DNA of 64,000 nt from Verrucomicrobiota bacterium (GTDB taxonomy: Bacteria; Verrucomicrobiota; Verrucomicrobiia; Limisphaerales; UBA11320), in the NCBI GenBank assembly GCA_016199985.1, contig JACQFQ010000006.1:1-64000 (forward strand). The letters run 5' to 3'. Under the pieces are notes generated by a model. That model was not told the DNA's origin, ran no database searches, and was given only the letters and a program-made list of their open reading frames with translations. Positions 53,568 to 62,186 of this stretch are shown here, one piece after another. The translations under genes were made by a program, and so were the position numbers. The number at the start of each line of letters is the position of its first letter. Position 1 is the first letter of the stretch.

Positions 53568-54265
53568 GTGTTGCACAGACAAAGCCCGTTCCTGTTGCGC
53601 TGGTGATTGACGACGAACTGCAAATGCGCCGCCTGCTCCGGGTGACTCTGGAGGGAAACGGCTATCGTGTCGTTGATGTCGCCACGGGTAATGATGGTGT
53701 TTTACAGGCGGCACAATCCCGGCCTGACGTGATCCTGCTTGATCTCGGTCTGCCTGATCTCGATGGCCTGGATGTCCTCAAGCGCATCCGCGAATGGAGC
53801 CGTGTCCCCGTGCTTGTTCTCTCCGTCCGTGACCGTGAGCAGGACAAGATTGTAGCGCTCGACAACGGGGCTGACGATTACGTGACGAAGCCGTTCAACA
53901 CTGGTGAACTGCTGGCCCGCTTGCGTGCTGCGATGCGGCGCATCCAGCCGCAGGGCGCCGATGCTGTGTTTCGTGGGGGTGATCTGGAGGTGGATCTGGC
54001 TGCGCGTGTCGTCCGGAAATCTGGAAAGGAAATAAAACTCACGCCAACCGAATATTCCTTGCTGCGTCTGTTCGTCACCCACGCAGGCAAGGTGTTGACC
54101 CATCGCCAGCTTTTAAAAGAAGTTTGGGGACCAAACGCGACAAACGAAACCCATTTCCTCCGGGTTCATATCGCACATTTGCGGGACAAGATCGAAAACA
54201 ATCCGGCCCGTCCCGAGATGCTCATCACCGAATCAGGTGTCGGCTACCGTCTCCTGGTGGATTGA
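53564..54265 (+). CDS. kdpE: Response regulator KdpE (OmpR family)
   Basis: 233 residues. The receiver has D16-D17, phospho-acceptor D60 in 'DVILLDLGLPDLDGLDVL', the switch Ser in 'VLVLSVRD' and Lys in 'DDYVTKPFN'. The C-terminal winged helix reads 'TPTEYSLLRLFVTHAGKVLT' and 'HRQLLKEVWGP'. KdpE activates kdpFABC on phosphorylation by KdpD. It overlaps kdpD by ATGA, so both are translated together, and here they sit at the end of the structural operon instead of in a separate unit. Confidence 0.95.
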   Translation: MSVAQTKPVPVALVIDDELQMRRLLRVTLEGNGYRVVDVATGNDGVLQAAQSRPDVILLDLGLPDLDGLDVLKRIREWSRVPVLVLSVRDREQDKIVALDNGADDYVTKPFNTGELLARLRAAMRRIQPQGADAVFRGGDLEVDLAARVVRKSGKEIKLTPTEYSLLRLFVTHAGKVLTHRQLLKEVWGPNATNETHFLRVHIAHLRDKIENNPARPEMLITESGVGYRLLVD

Positions 54266-54469
54266 GGCCGCGCCGGGTTGACCTGCTACGGCGTCGTCCC
54301 TTCCGCCGGAGAGGAAAGACTGCTTCAAACAAAATGCACGCACGACGGGAAGTGGCCCGAACCGTCCATGGTCCAAACCGGCGCGACACTGCTAATCCGG
54401 CGATTAATCAGCAATTTCGTGATTTTAGGTGCCGGTGACGAGTAGAGCGCGAACGAAACTCGAAGCGTA

Positions 54470-54661
54470 CTATTCTACATAACGCTCCAGCACCACCAAA
54501 AGCTCCTGCAATTCCTTTCGTCCCTCCGCCGGCGAGTGGGCATGTTCAATGCAGTGCCGCATGTGGGAATGAATCAGGGTTTCCGACAGCGACTTGATGG
54601 CCTTTCGCGCGGAGACCAGCTGCATCAGGATCTCCGAACAGTCCCGGTTTTCCCGCAGCAT
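54470..54661 (-). pseudogene. 5'-truncated metal-sensing repressor (CsoR/RcnR family)
   Basis: From the Met at 54661 only 63 residues remain, against about 90 in the family: 'MLRENRDCSEILMQLVSARK', 'IHSHMRHCIEH' and a C-terminal helix. Conserved Cys, His and Cys (in R-D-C-S and H-M-R-H-C) form the X-Y-Z metal set of CsoR and InrS. The N-terminal helix with 'R-(L/V)-R-R-I-x-G-Q' that should precede 'I-E-R-M-L' is missing; the codons for I-E-R are present directly after the G/C-tract. A deletion has joined the operator side to the middle of the gene. Divergent from rcnA. Confidence 0.6.
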
Positions 54662-54680
54662 CCGCTCAATCGCGTTTTTA

Positions 54681-54700
54681 TATAGGGGTGGGGGTATAGT
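54681..54700. promoter_or_regulatory. G-tract operator between rcnR/csoR and rcnA
   Basis: TATAGGGGTGGGGGTATAGT has two G runs flanked by TAT(A)/TATA(G)T, the type of A/T-bounded G-tract that RcnR/CsoR repressors wrap. It is in the divergent gap, six bases before the GTG of rcnA. Function inferred from family knowledge. Confidence 0.5.
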
Positions 54701-54706
54701 CCATTT

Positions 54707-55262
54707 GTGACTTCGTGCAACAAATACCTGGCGCAGGGCAACGCCGCCTGGCTGTTCATTCCCGCCGCGATGGCGCTGGGGGCGTTGCGCGGATTGGAGC
54801 CGGGCCATAGCAAGACGCTGATGGCCGCGTTCATCGTCGCCATTCGCGGCACGGTCCGGCAGGCGGTGTTGCTGGGAGTGTCCGCCACCCTTTCGCATAC
54901 CGCTGTCATCTGGATTCTGGCCCTCATCGGCCTTTACTATTCAGGCCAATTCGACGCCGAACGAACCGAACCCTATTTTCAAATTGCGATGGGAGTCATC
55001 GTGATCGGTATGGCGCTTTGGATGTTCGCCCGCACTCGCCGGGAAGTTAAAGCCGCTGAACGCTATCATCACGGCCACGGTCACCAGCATCTTGACGAAC
55101 ATGAGGGCCATGAGCACGATTCCACGCCGGAATACGAAGGCGACCACGAGCGGGAGCACGCCGAGGAAATCGAGAAACGCCTTGCCAACCGGCAGGTGAC
55201 GACCGGCCAGCTGATCCTGTTCGGCCTGACAGGCGGGTTGCCGCCATGCCCGGCCGCATTCA
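54707..55262 (+). pseudogene. rcnA: 3'-truncated nickel/cobalt efflux protein RcnA
   Basis: From GTG the frame reads 'LAQGNAAWLFIPAAMALGAL' and 'RGLEPGHSKTLMAAFIVAIR', 'SATLSHTAVIWILALIG', a His-rich loop ('HHGHGHQHLDEHEGHEHD') and 'VTTGQLILFGLTGGLPPCPA'. These align in order with E. coli RcnA, an inner-membrane Ni/Co exporter. After 'PCPAAFTVA' the homology stops, although the frame stays open to 55777 with unrelated sequence, so the last three membrane helices are lost. The His of the family's 'A-L-H-G-L-E-P-G-H' is Arg here. Probably inactive; it is the gene nearest to the tRNA-Lys junction. Confidence 0.7.
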
Positions 55263-55850
55263 CCGTTGCGTTGGCGCCTATTCACGAAGGCCGCAGTGTG
55301 GAGTCGAGCGCAGGGCAAACCAACCCTGAAGCTGGCAATCCAAGGTGCCGACCAGAGGACGTGGTGGCTGGAAATAATGGCAAAACTGACAGCTCCACCC
55401 GATTGCAATGCAGTTGGATCACTCGCGGCATGAAGACATCGCCAGAGTCATCACAATGGAACCAAAAACCACTCCCAACCGAATCGACCCAGCTTAGTAC
55501 CGGTCATGCGGTCAGACGCTTCTCAATGGCCACCCGGAGGCATTCTCTTATCAGCTTCCCTGCCACCTCCCAGCATCACCTGGGTGAGTTATCGCAAAGA
55601 CGGCACCGTTCAGGTCGTTGGTCTGGAGCCTGTGGATTGGTGGTCCACTCAACTAATGGCCGCCGCCGTTTACCCGGTGGCGGTTCGGTTTATGACGGGG
55701 GGGGTGCTGGTGGTTCAAGACCCTGCTGTATGACGGTTGCCAGAGGTTGCCAAAGCGGGCTGGATTTGATCCCATAGGAACCGATTGTTGCCAATTGCAT
55801 GTCTCCTGTGAAAATAGGATAAACATCAGCAAAACCCTTATTTGAAGAGC
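55263..55850. other. Gene-free zone at the tRNA-proximal end of the island
   Basis: About 590 bases between the break in rcnA and the tRNA-Lys repeat. Open frames exist but have no recognisable product, and I find no integrase domain motif. Several TTGCCA elements (TTGGCAA on the minus strand) lie at 55736-55796, close to the tRNA end, comparable with the TGTTGGCAA motifs in the tRNA-Thr element. Confidence 0.45.
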
Positions 55851-55893
55851 TTTTGAATGGTGGGTTGGCCGGGACTCGAACCCGGGACCAACG
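55851..55893 (-). repeat. Attachment-site repeat at the tRNA-Lys 3' end
   Basis: Identical to 44090-44132. It includes seven bases beyond the CCA end of tRNA-Lys and reaches to the variable region. Marks the right boundary of the kdp island. Confidence 0.85.
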
Positions 55894-55933
55894 GCTTAAA
55901 AGGCCGCTGCTCTACCGACTGAGCTACCAACCC
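55858..55933 (-). tRNA. tRNA-Lys (UUU)
   Basis: Complete 76-nt cloverleaf with encoded CCA. The acceptor GGGTTGG pairs with CCAACCC, the D-arm is GCTC/GAGC, the anticodon stem GCGGC/GCCGT closes the loop CTTTTAA with anticodon TTT, and the T-arm is CCGGG-TTCGAGT-CCCGG. Its 3' end is repeated at 44090-44132. Confidence 0.95.
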
Positions 55934-56015
55934 CTCCCAAACGGGCGCGCAATGTAGACAACCCCAGGATCCAGGGCAAGGCCCCATTTTCCAGACGCGG
56001 GTCAGTTTCACTGGT

Positions 56016-56552
56016 TCATTTCTTGAGCACGAGCTCATGGAGGGAGAGCAGCCGCTTCACCCCGTCGGTGATGTGACGGCACGAGAGCGTCGCCCCGGAC
56101 ACGTTCTGGATGTCCTCATCGAGCTTCAGTCTCGCGCCGTGCTTCTTGCCGAGGAACTGAGCCCGCCAATCGGTGTTGCGAATCTCGTAACCGTAGGTCT
56201 CCCGATAGTTCATCACTTCAACGCTTTTCACGCCGCCGGCGGCGTCCAAGGCCAGGGCGTAGGTGATGAACTCATGCTTGCCCAGGACTTCATCGACGAT
56301 GAACCAGCCGGCGGGTTTGCCGTTCCGCGTCGCCCGCCACACTTTCTGTTCGCTCAAACGCACGCGCACGCCGCTGTCCTTCTCGATCGCTTTCATTTGC
56401 TCCTTCGTCAGCGTTAGAGGGACAGGGATGAACTCCGCGCCTTCCGGGAAGCAGGCTTTTTGGGCGCTCTCGACCGTGTGATAGCTTGCGCCATGGACCG
56501 TTGCCGCCGAGAGGAGGATGGCGGAGACGGCGCAGTATTGGATGCGTTTCAT
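56016..56552 (-). CDS. Secreted FMN-binding domain protein
   Basis: 178 residues with signal peptide ('AVSAILLSAATVHGA'). The C-terminal half is an FMN-binding domain as in NqrC/RnfG: 'YALALDAAGGVKSVEVMNYR', 'GYEIRN' and the flavinylation motif S-G-A-T-L-S near residue 157, where ApbE attaches FMN to the Thr. An exported redox carrier is expected. It is the last gene of a minus-strand unit with two DUF6662-like proteins, suggesting that the flavoprotein works with them at the envelope. An apbE tail lies at the far end of the neighbouring island, but no intact apbE is in the window. Confidence 0.8.
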   Translation of the reverse strand: MKRIQYCAVSAILLSAATVHGASYHTVESAQKACFPEGAEFIPVPLTLTKEQMKAIEKDSGVRVRLSEQKVWRATRNGKPAGWFIVDEVLGKHEFITYALALDAAGGVKSVEVMNYRETYGYEIRNTDWRAQFLGKKHGARLKLDEDIQNVSGATLSCRHITDGVKRLLSLHELVLKK

Positions 56553-56598
56553 CTTCAATTCTGAAAAGTGGCGCCGCTGCGGGCGCTCGAGCCGGAAT

Positions 56599-57588
56599 CT
56601 AAAAGTTAAAGCCGATCTTGAGTCGGATCTTATGGCGGACCTCCTCGGCGAAAGTTCTGCCATCGTTGGGCTCATCCACCCCGCTTCCCCAGACCTGGGG
56701 CGTCCAGGTGAGCGTCACCCACCATCTCTTGGCGCTGTAGTGAACACTGGGTCCGGCGTACAGCGTGGCGTGCTCAAAGTGTTTCAAATCAAACAAGGGG
56801 TACTCGGCGCGAACATTTCCCTCGGCGCCGACGAACCAGTTGGGCGCAAATCGATAGGCGACGCCCGCGGCGGCTTGCAGAGAGACCTCACGGGGATATT
56901 GCTCCGCCGGCTGCTTGCCCCAAGCCCACTCCGCGCCCACGTTCAGATTGCAGATCACGGTGTCGTCTCGAAAGTTCTTTTGCAGGTCGATCTCGGGCGA
57001 AAGGTAGAACTCATGTTGCAGCAGCCCGTCCACCTCGTCGTGCCACAGGTACCCGCTTTCGAGGCGGAAGGCAATTCCGAGGGGCTCCTTGAACGGACTC
57101 CAGATTCGGTACTTGCCGGAAAAGGCGACACCGCCGAGACGGCTGGCGTTGGCGTCGTCCAGGGCGTCCCGATCCCCGTCCACCCCGCGGTTGTTGAAGT
57201 AGTGATGGATCAGGGAAGCGCTTGCCTGGAACCGGTCCGTGAACCCGTGCTCCACCTCGGTCTCAAAATCGAATCCATAATACCGGCCTTCCGCCTTGCC
57301 GGTTCGCAGCGTGGCGTACTGATAGATTTCGCTCCGTCCCTTCGGCAGCGTTTCCGCGCCGCGCACGAAGCCGAACAGCTGTTCGTCCGCCAGGGCCGAA
57401 CGGGTCGTCGCGCCGACCAGCGCGGCGAGCGCGAGGATCCACGCCGCGACGGAAGGAGGGGCGACAGCCCGCCAAGTCCTCACGCAGCCAGGTTCGGGAC
57501 GATGAGCGTCGCCCGCCGGTCGATGGCCGCCTGGAAGCGGAACCCCGCGGCTCGCCGTCTTGCGAATGAACGAAAGAGAAGATTTCAT
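56599..57588 (-). CDS. DUF6662-like outer-membrane candidate
   Basis: Up to 329 residues; a GTG at 57483 gives a more normal signal peptide ('AAWILALAALVGATTRSALA'). The mature protein starts 'DEQLFGFVRGAETLPKGRSE' and has many alternating strands ('YYGFDFETEVEHGFTDRFQA', 'AFRLESGYLW', 'LYAGPSVHYSAKRWWVTLTW'), ending in Phe ('KIGFNF'), as outer-membrane beta-barrels do. It is paralogous to the next gene, from which it is separated by 17 bases. A transport or electron-transfer role with the FMN-binding protein is only suggested by position. Confidence 0.65.
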   Translation of the reverse strand: MKSSLSFIRKTASRGVPLPGGHRPAGDAHRPEPGCVRTWRAVAPPSVAAWILALAALVGATTRSALADEQLFGFVRGAETLPKGRSEIYQYATLRTGKAEGRYYGFDFETEVEHGFTDRFQASASLIHHYFNNRGVDGDRDALDDANASRLGGVAFSGKYRIWSPFKEPLGIAFRLESGYLWHDEVDGLLQHEFYLSPEIDLQKNFRDDTVICNLNVGAEWAWGKQPAEQYPREVSLQAAAGVAYRFAPNWFVGAEGNVRAEYPLFDLKHFEHATLYAGPSVHYSAKRWWVTLTWTPQVWGSGVDEPNDGRTFAEEVRHKIRLKIGFNF

Positions 57589-57605
57589 GGTGGGCAGAGT
57601 TCAGC

Positions 57606-58463
57606 TTAGAAGTTGAATCCCAGTTTGAGGCGCACTTCGAGCTGTTCATGCTCGTCGAGCTGGAGTCCTCCTTTGCCGCGCGTGTCCGGCCATCCATAGA
57701 CCTGCGGGAGCACGGTGAGCGTGGCCCACCATCTTCCCCGACCGTAGTGGAGGTTGGGTCCGACGAACACAGACACGAAGCTCGACTGGCTCAGGTCCGC
57801 GTCCGCAAATTCGGTGTGCGCGCGTGTTTCCAGGCCGATGTTCCAGTGGGGCGCGAAGCGGTAGGAAAGGCCCGCGCTCCACTCCATTTGCAGATTCGTC
57901 TCATAACCGCTCGCGCCTCCCGCCTTTTCCCATTCCGGTTCGACCGTGTAGTTGAAGCTTCCAACGAGCCGATCCTCCAGCCAGTGCTTTTCGAGGATGA
58001 CCTTGAACTCGAGCTCAAACTCGTCGAACCGCTCGCCGCCCGTCTTGTGGATGCTTCCGTAGCCCGGTTCCAGATAGAGGGCGAGCCCGAAGGCATCCTT
58101 GTAGGGGGACATCAGTTGGTATTTGAACTCCATCGATGTCCCGCTGACCCCGAAGCGGTTTCGATTCTCGAACGTATCCGCGCTGCCCTGGACGCTTTTC
58201 AACCGGTGATAGTTGTAGTTCAAATAGAGCGAGCCTTGGAGACGATCGGTCAGTCCCCTCTCAATCTCAGTCCGGAAGTCCATGCCGAGATAGGCGCCGC
58301 TCTCCTTGCCTGTCCGGCTGGTGACCCACTGCTCGGTCTCCCATTTGCCTCGGGGCAACACGTCGGTGGTGTAGATGTAGCCGAAGAGGTTCTCGTCGGC
58401 TTGAAGCTCGCCGACGGCGCAGAGCGTCGTCGCGGCTAACAATGTCAAAGGAAAGCGAGTCAT
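57606..58463 (-). CDS. DUF6662-like outer-membrane candidate (paralogue)
   Basis: 285 residues with signal peptide ('FPLTLLAATTLCAVGELQA'). The mature start 'DENLFGYIYTTDVLPRGKWE' and 'AYLGMDFRTEIERGLTDRLQ' mirror the neighbour, as do 'YLEPGYGSIHKTGG' and the end 'RLKLGFNF' with a terminal Phe. Amphipathic strands throughout suggest a barrel. First gene of the unit with its paralogue and the FMN-binding gene; the divergent rlmN starts 242 bases away. Confidence 0.7.
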   Translation of the reverse strand: MTRFPLTLLAATTLCAVGELQADENLFGYIYTTDVLPRGKWETEQWVTSRTGKESGAYLGMDFRTEIERGLTDRLQGSLYLNYNYHRLKSVQGSADTFENRNRFGVSGTSMEFKYQLMSPYKDAFGLALYLEPGYGSIHKTGGERFDEFELEFKVILEKHWLEDRLVGSFNYTVEPEWEKAGGASGYETNLQMEWSAGLSYRFAPHWNIGLETRAHTEFADADLSQSSFVSVFVGPNLHYGRGRWWATLTVLPQVYGWPDTRGKGGLQLDEHEQLEVRLKLGFNF

Positions 58464-58704
58464 GCGAGCGCGAGGCTAGTAGGGCGCTCTGGCCTCCGCA
58501 TCCGGCGCGTTGCTCTTTTCTATCGGTGGCTTGCGGCCGCGACCGGTCGGCTGGGGCGTCTCCTCTGTCCCGAGCTCCGCGCTGCCGCGATCCGTGCTTG
58601 AGCCGGTCGGGCGATGGCCCCAGTCTCCACGCCAACGTCCGCGAGACAGGGTTGACGGGGATCGCGTTCAGCGACTCAGAGACACTGGGCCCGATGGCGT
58701 GAGA

Positions 58705-59838
58705 ATGGTCGCGAGTCATCCCAAGAAAAGCCTCCACACGCCTGCCGCGCTGTCCGACATGGATATCGCCGGCCTCGCGCAACGCTTCTCCGACTGGGGA
58801 TACAAGCCCAGCCACGCGGCGCGGTTGCTGCGCGCCTTTTATTCCGGCGTCGATCTTCCCACCGCGAGCCTTCGCGGCTTCCCTCGGGGGCTCATGGATC
58901 GAATACGCGCCGAGGCGCCCGGCTCGTCGACGACCCTGGCCGCAAAGCAGGTTGCGGAGGATGGCGCCAGAAAACTGCTTCTCCGACTTCACGACGGCCG
59001 CACAGTCGAGTCCGTGCTCATGCCCGACTTTCGCCCGGATCGCGCCGCGGGCTGCCTCTCCTCGCAGGTCGGTTGCGCGATGGGCTGCGATTTTTGCGCG
59101 ACGACCCAGACCGGCTTTGAACGGAATCTCACCGCCGGCGAGATCGTCGAGCAATTCCTCGCTCTTCGCCGGGAGGCGCAAACGATGGGCAGAAAGCTTC
59201 AGACCATCGTGTTCATGGGCATGGGGGAGCCCATGCTGAACCTGGACGCTGTTCTCGAGGCCGTGGAGCGATTGGCGGACAACTCGATGGGCGCTCTCGG
59301 TTGGCGACAGATCACCCTCTCCACCGTGGGCATTGTCCCTGGAATCGACGCGCTGACCCAAGAGGGCCTCAATGTCCATCTGGCGGTGTCGCTGCACGCT
59401 CCCGACGATGCGACGCGCGCTCGCTTGCTTCCCGTGGGAAAGCGCTTTCCGATCTCGGATATCCTCGCCGCCGCGGATCGATTTCAGGCACGACGAGGTC
59501 GTCCGGTCACCATTCAGTATTGCCTGCTCAGGGGGGTGAATGATTCAGAGGATCACGCAAGGACGCTGACGGAGCTGCTGGGCGCGCGCCGGATGCATGT
59601 CAATTTGCTGCGCTATAATCCGACGGGGTTGAGCCTTCGCGGCATCGAGTACTCCGCCGCCTCCGAGCCCGCGGCCGAGGCGTTCGCCGCCGTGCTGCGA
59701 TCGCGCGGCGTCGTGACGCATCTGCGCCGCTCGCGCGGCCCCGACATCGACGCGGCCTGCGGGCAGCTCCGTGCTCGGACGGCCGATGGACCGGCCCATA
59801 GCGGCAGGGGCCCGAGCGCGTTGGGGCGCGATTCGTAA
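58705..59838 (+). CDS. rlmN: 23S rRNA (adenine(2503)-C2)-methyltransferase RlmN
   Basis: Radical SAM enzyme that methylates C2 of A2503 in the peptidyl transferase centre (and A37 of some tRNAs). 377 residues. The radical SAM cluster motif C-A-M-G-C-D-F-C is near residue 123, preceded by 'GCLSSQVG'; 'FMGMGEPMLN' and 'ITLSTVGIVPGI' are typical; and the methyl-carrying Cys lies in 'RGPDIDAACGQL' near 352. I chose the Met at 58705 since the upstream frame is arginine-rich and non-conserved. Confidence 0.95.
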   Translation: MVASHPKKSLHTPAALSDMDIAGLAQRFSDWGYKPSHAARLLRAFYSGVDLPTASLRGFPRGLMDRIRAEAPGSSTTLAAKQVAEDGARKLLLRLHDGRTVESVLMPDFRPDRAAGCLSSQVGCAMGCDFCATTQTGFERNLTAGEIVEQFLALRREAQTMGRKLQTIVFMGMGEPMLNLDAVLEAVERLADNSMGALGWRQITLSTVGIVPGIDALTQEGLNVHLAVSLHAPDDATRARLLPVGKRFPISDILAAADRFQARRGRPVTIQYCLLRGVNDSEDHARTLTELLGARRMHVNLLRYNPTGLSLRGIEYSAASEPAAEAFAAVLRSRGVVTHLRRSRGPDIDAACGQLRARTADGPAHSGRGPSALGRDS

Positions 59839-59945
59839 ACTGAGAACTCCCGGGACATTTCGTCCTGAGTTCGTCAACCCTGGGTTGGAATTTGGGGTTT
59901 GAGCTCGAGGAAGGCCGATTCGTAGAGTCGCGCGGTGGACAGACT

Positions 59946-62186
59946 ATGACCGGCCTCTATATCCTCACGCTCTTCCTCAGCGCGCTGCTTCTGTTTTCCG
60001 TGCAGCCCATGATGGGCAAGATGCTGCTGCCCGTGTTCGGCGGCGCTCCGGCCGTCTGGCAGACAACGCTGCTTTTCTTTCAGGCCACCCTCCTCGCCGG
60101 ATACGGATACGCGCACTGGTCCTCGAAGCTCCTGCGACCCCGATTCCAGCTGATCCTCCACGCCGCTCTCCTGATGGCGGCGGCGCTCTTCCTCCCGCTG
60201 GGTCTGGGGCGGGTCGACATCCATGCCGGGCTCACCTCGAGCCATCAATCATGGCATCTCATGACGCTGCTCTTCCAGGTCGTGGGCCTTCCCTTCTTCA
60301 TTCTTTCCAGCACCAGCCCGCTCCTGCAGCGATGGTTCTCCACAACGCAGCACGTTTCGGCCCGGGACCCGTATTATCTGAGCGTCGCGAGCAACGCGGG
60401 CAGCCTGGTTGCGTTGTTTTCATTTCCTGTCCTCATCGAACCTAGCATTGCGCTCGGCGAAGCCAGTCGGGGATGGGCTGTGGGCTATGCCCTGCTGCTT
60501 CCGCTTATTATCGCGTGCGCGATCAACTCGCAGGGCGCCGTGGCGCCGAGGCGTCCGGGCGTTGCCTCCGACCCCGCGCCAAAGCGCGGCGCGAGTCTTC
60601 CCTGGAAGCGGAAGCTGCTTTGGATCGCCATGGCCGCGATTCCCTCGAGCCTGATGCTGGGCCTGACCTCATTTGTGACGACCGAAGTGGCGAGCATCCC
60701 GTTGCTGGGGATTCTACCGCTGGGGCTCTACCTTGCGACGTTCATCCTGGCTTTTGCCCAGCGACGCTGGTTGCCGCTCCGATGGCTGAGTCGCCTACTT
60801 CCGTTCGCCGCTCTCGCTCTCGCGTTTCAGATTTTCACGGAGTCCACCCATCCCATCCTCCTGATCGTGCTCTTGCACTTGGTGTTCTTTTTTGTGGCCG
60901 CGCTCCTCTGCCACACGCGTCTCGCGGAGGATCGGCCTTCTCCGGAGTTCCTCACAGAGTTCTACCTCTGGATGTCCGTGGGCGGGGTTGTGGGGGGATT
61001 GTTCAACACGCTCGCGGCGCCCGCTCTCTTCGTTGGGGTGGCGGAGTACCCGATCGCGATCGTTCTCGCGTGCGCGCTGAGAACGACGTCCGCCTCCACG
61101 TCCGCGGCTCCTGCCTCTTGGAATCGATGGGATGCGATCATGCCCGCGATCGTCTGCGGGGTTGTGATTGTTGGGTTCGTCGTTCTGGGCTCCGCCTCCG
61201 GGTTACAGCCCTATCCCAGGCGAATCATTGTATTCGCCCTCGGAGCGGTGTTGTCGTTCGTGTCCCTGCATCGGGCGCTCCGGTTTGCCCTCTCCCTGGG
61301 CGCGTTGTTCCTCAGTATTCTCTCGATGGACAGCCTCCATGGGCGCGTGCTGGACGCCGAGCGGAACTTCTTCGGCGTCTCGCGCGTGACTCTCGATCCG
61401 GACGGCCGTTCTCATCGCATGGTTCATGGCAACACCATTCACGGCCGCCAGCGCGTCCTGCCCAGTCCGTCCTGCGAGCCGCTCACCTATTTTCATCGTT
61501 CCGGGCCCTTGGGGCGCATCTTCAAGGCCTTCGAGACCTCGCCCGCCTCCAGGCGGATCGGCGTGACGGGCCTGGGCTGCGGCGCGATCGCCGGGTACGC
61601 CAGGCCGGGCCAGGAGTGGGATTACTACGAGATCGACCCGGCGGTCATCCGCATCGCGAGCGACGCGCGCCTGTTCACCTTCCTCCACGGATGCGCTCCG
61701 GCGCCCATTCGCCTCATCGAAGGGGACGCCCGCTTGCGTCTGCAGGAGGCGGCGGACGGCGGATACGATCTTCTCATCATGGACGCGTTCAGCTCCGACT
61801 CCATCCCGCTTCACTTGCTCACTCGCGAGGCCCTTGCGCTCTACATTCGAAAGCTTGCGCCGCCGGGACTCCTCGCGATCAACATCAGCAATCGCTACCT
61901 CGATCTGGGGCCTGTCGTGGCCGCCTTGGCTTCCGATGCCGGGCTGCCTGGATATCACTGGGAGGACCCGTTCGAGGAGCGCGACGTCGGAAAGGAGCCA
62001 TCGCATTGGGCGGTGATGAGTCGACAGAGGGACGCGCTGGAGAAATTCCGCAAGGATGAGCGATGGCGGCCGCTGGAGGAGATGCCGGGGCAACGCCCCT
62101 GGACGGATGATTTTTCCAATGTCCTGGGCGCGATCAAATGGCGTCCTGGCCCCGAACCCGGGGCTCCCGAGCCCGCCCCGCGCTGA
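59946..62186 (+). CDS. Membrane protein with a C-terminal spermidine-synthase-like domain
   Basis: 746 residues. The first 440 hold about 11 hydrophobic spans, beginning 'LTLFLSALLLFSVQPMMGKM' and 'GGAPAVWQTTLLFFQATLLA', the pattern of fused MFS-like/spermidine synthase proteins. The C-terminal part has a Rossmann methyltransferase-like core: 'RIGVTGLGCGAIAGYARPGQ', 'WDYYEIDPAVIRIA', 'LIEGDARLRLQEA' and 'YDLLIMDAFSSDSIP'. Substrate and whether polyamines are made are unknown. The start at 59946 puts the first membrane span at the N-terminus. It follows rlmN by about 100 bases on the same strand. Confidence 0.82.
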   Translation: MTGLYILTLFLSALLLFSVQPMMGKMLLPVFGGAPAVWQTTLLFFQATLLAGYGYAHWSSKLLRPRFQLILHAALLMAAALFLPLGLGRVDIHAGLTSSHQSWHLMTLLFQVVGLPFFILSSTSPLLQRWFSTTQHVSARDPYYLSVASNAGSLVALFSFPVLIEPSIALGEASRGWAVGYALLLPLIIACAINSQGAVAPRRPGVASDPAPKRGASLPWKRKLLWIAMAAIPSSLMLGLTSFVTTEVASIPLLGILPLGLYLATFILAFAQRRWLPLRWLSRLLPFAALALAFQIFTESTHPILLIVLLHLVFFFVAALLCHTRLAEDRPSPEFLTEFYLWMSVGGVVGGLFNTLAAPALFVGVAEYPIAIVLACALRTTSASTSAAPASWNRWDAIMPAIVCGVVIVGFVVLGSASGLQPYPRRIIVFALGAVLSFVSLHRALRFALSLGALFLSILSMDSLHGRVLDAERNFFGVSRVTLDPDGRSHRMVHGNTIHGRQRVLPSPSCEPLTYFHRSGPLGRIFKAFETSPASRRIGVTGLGCGAIAGYARPGQEWDYYEIDPAVIRIASDARLFTFLHGCAPAPIRLIEGDARLRLQEAADGGYDLLIMDAFSSDSIPLHLLTREALALYIRKLAPPGLLAINISNRYLDLGPVVAALASDAGLPGYHWEDPFEERDVGKEPSHWAVMSRQRDALEKFRKDERWRPLEEMPGQRPWTDDFSNVLGAIKWRPGPEPGAPEPAPR

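Larger units (their letters stand above)
44090..55893. mobile_element. Putative tRNA-Lys-integrated genomic island carrying kdp
   Basis: An 11.8-kb segment between perfect 43-bp repeats of the tRNA-Lys 3' end, with the intact tRNA on the right and its 3' end pointing into the segment, the geometry of integrase-mediated insertion. Cargo: apbE tail, a 27-residue ORF, kdpFABC, small membrane proteins, Usp-like genes, kdpDE, and broken rcnR/csoR and rcnA. No integrase or remnant is visible next to the tRNA, where about 590 bases (55263-55850) hold no gene. The repeats are seen directly; mobility is inferred. Confidence 0.65.

Noticed and set aside
55263..55777. Continuation of the rcnA frame as a longer protein
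   Set aside because: After the break the residues have no membrane spans and no resemblance to RcnA; the frame is open by chance.
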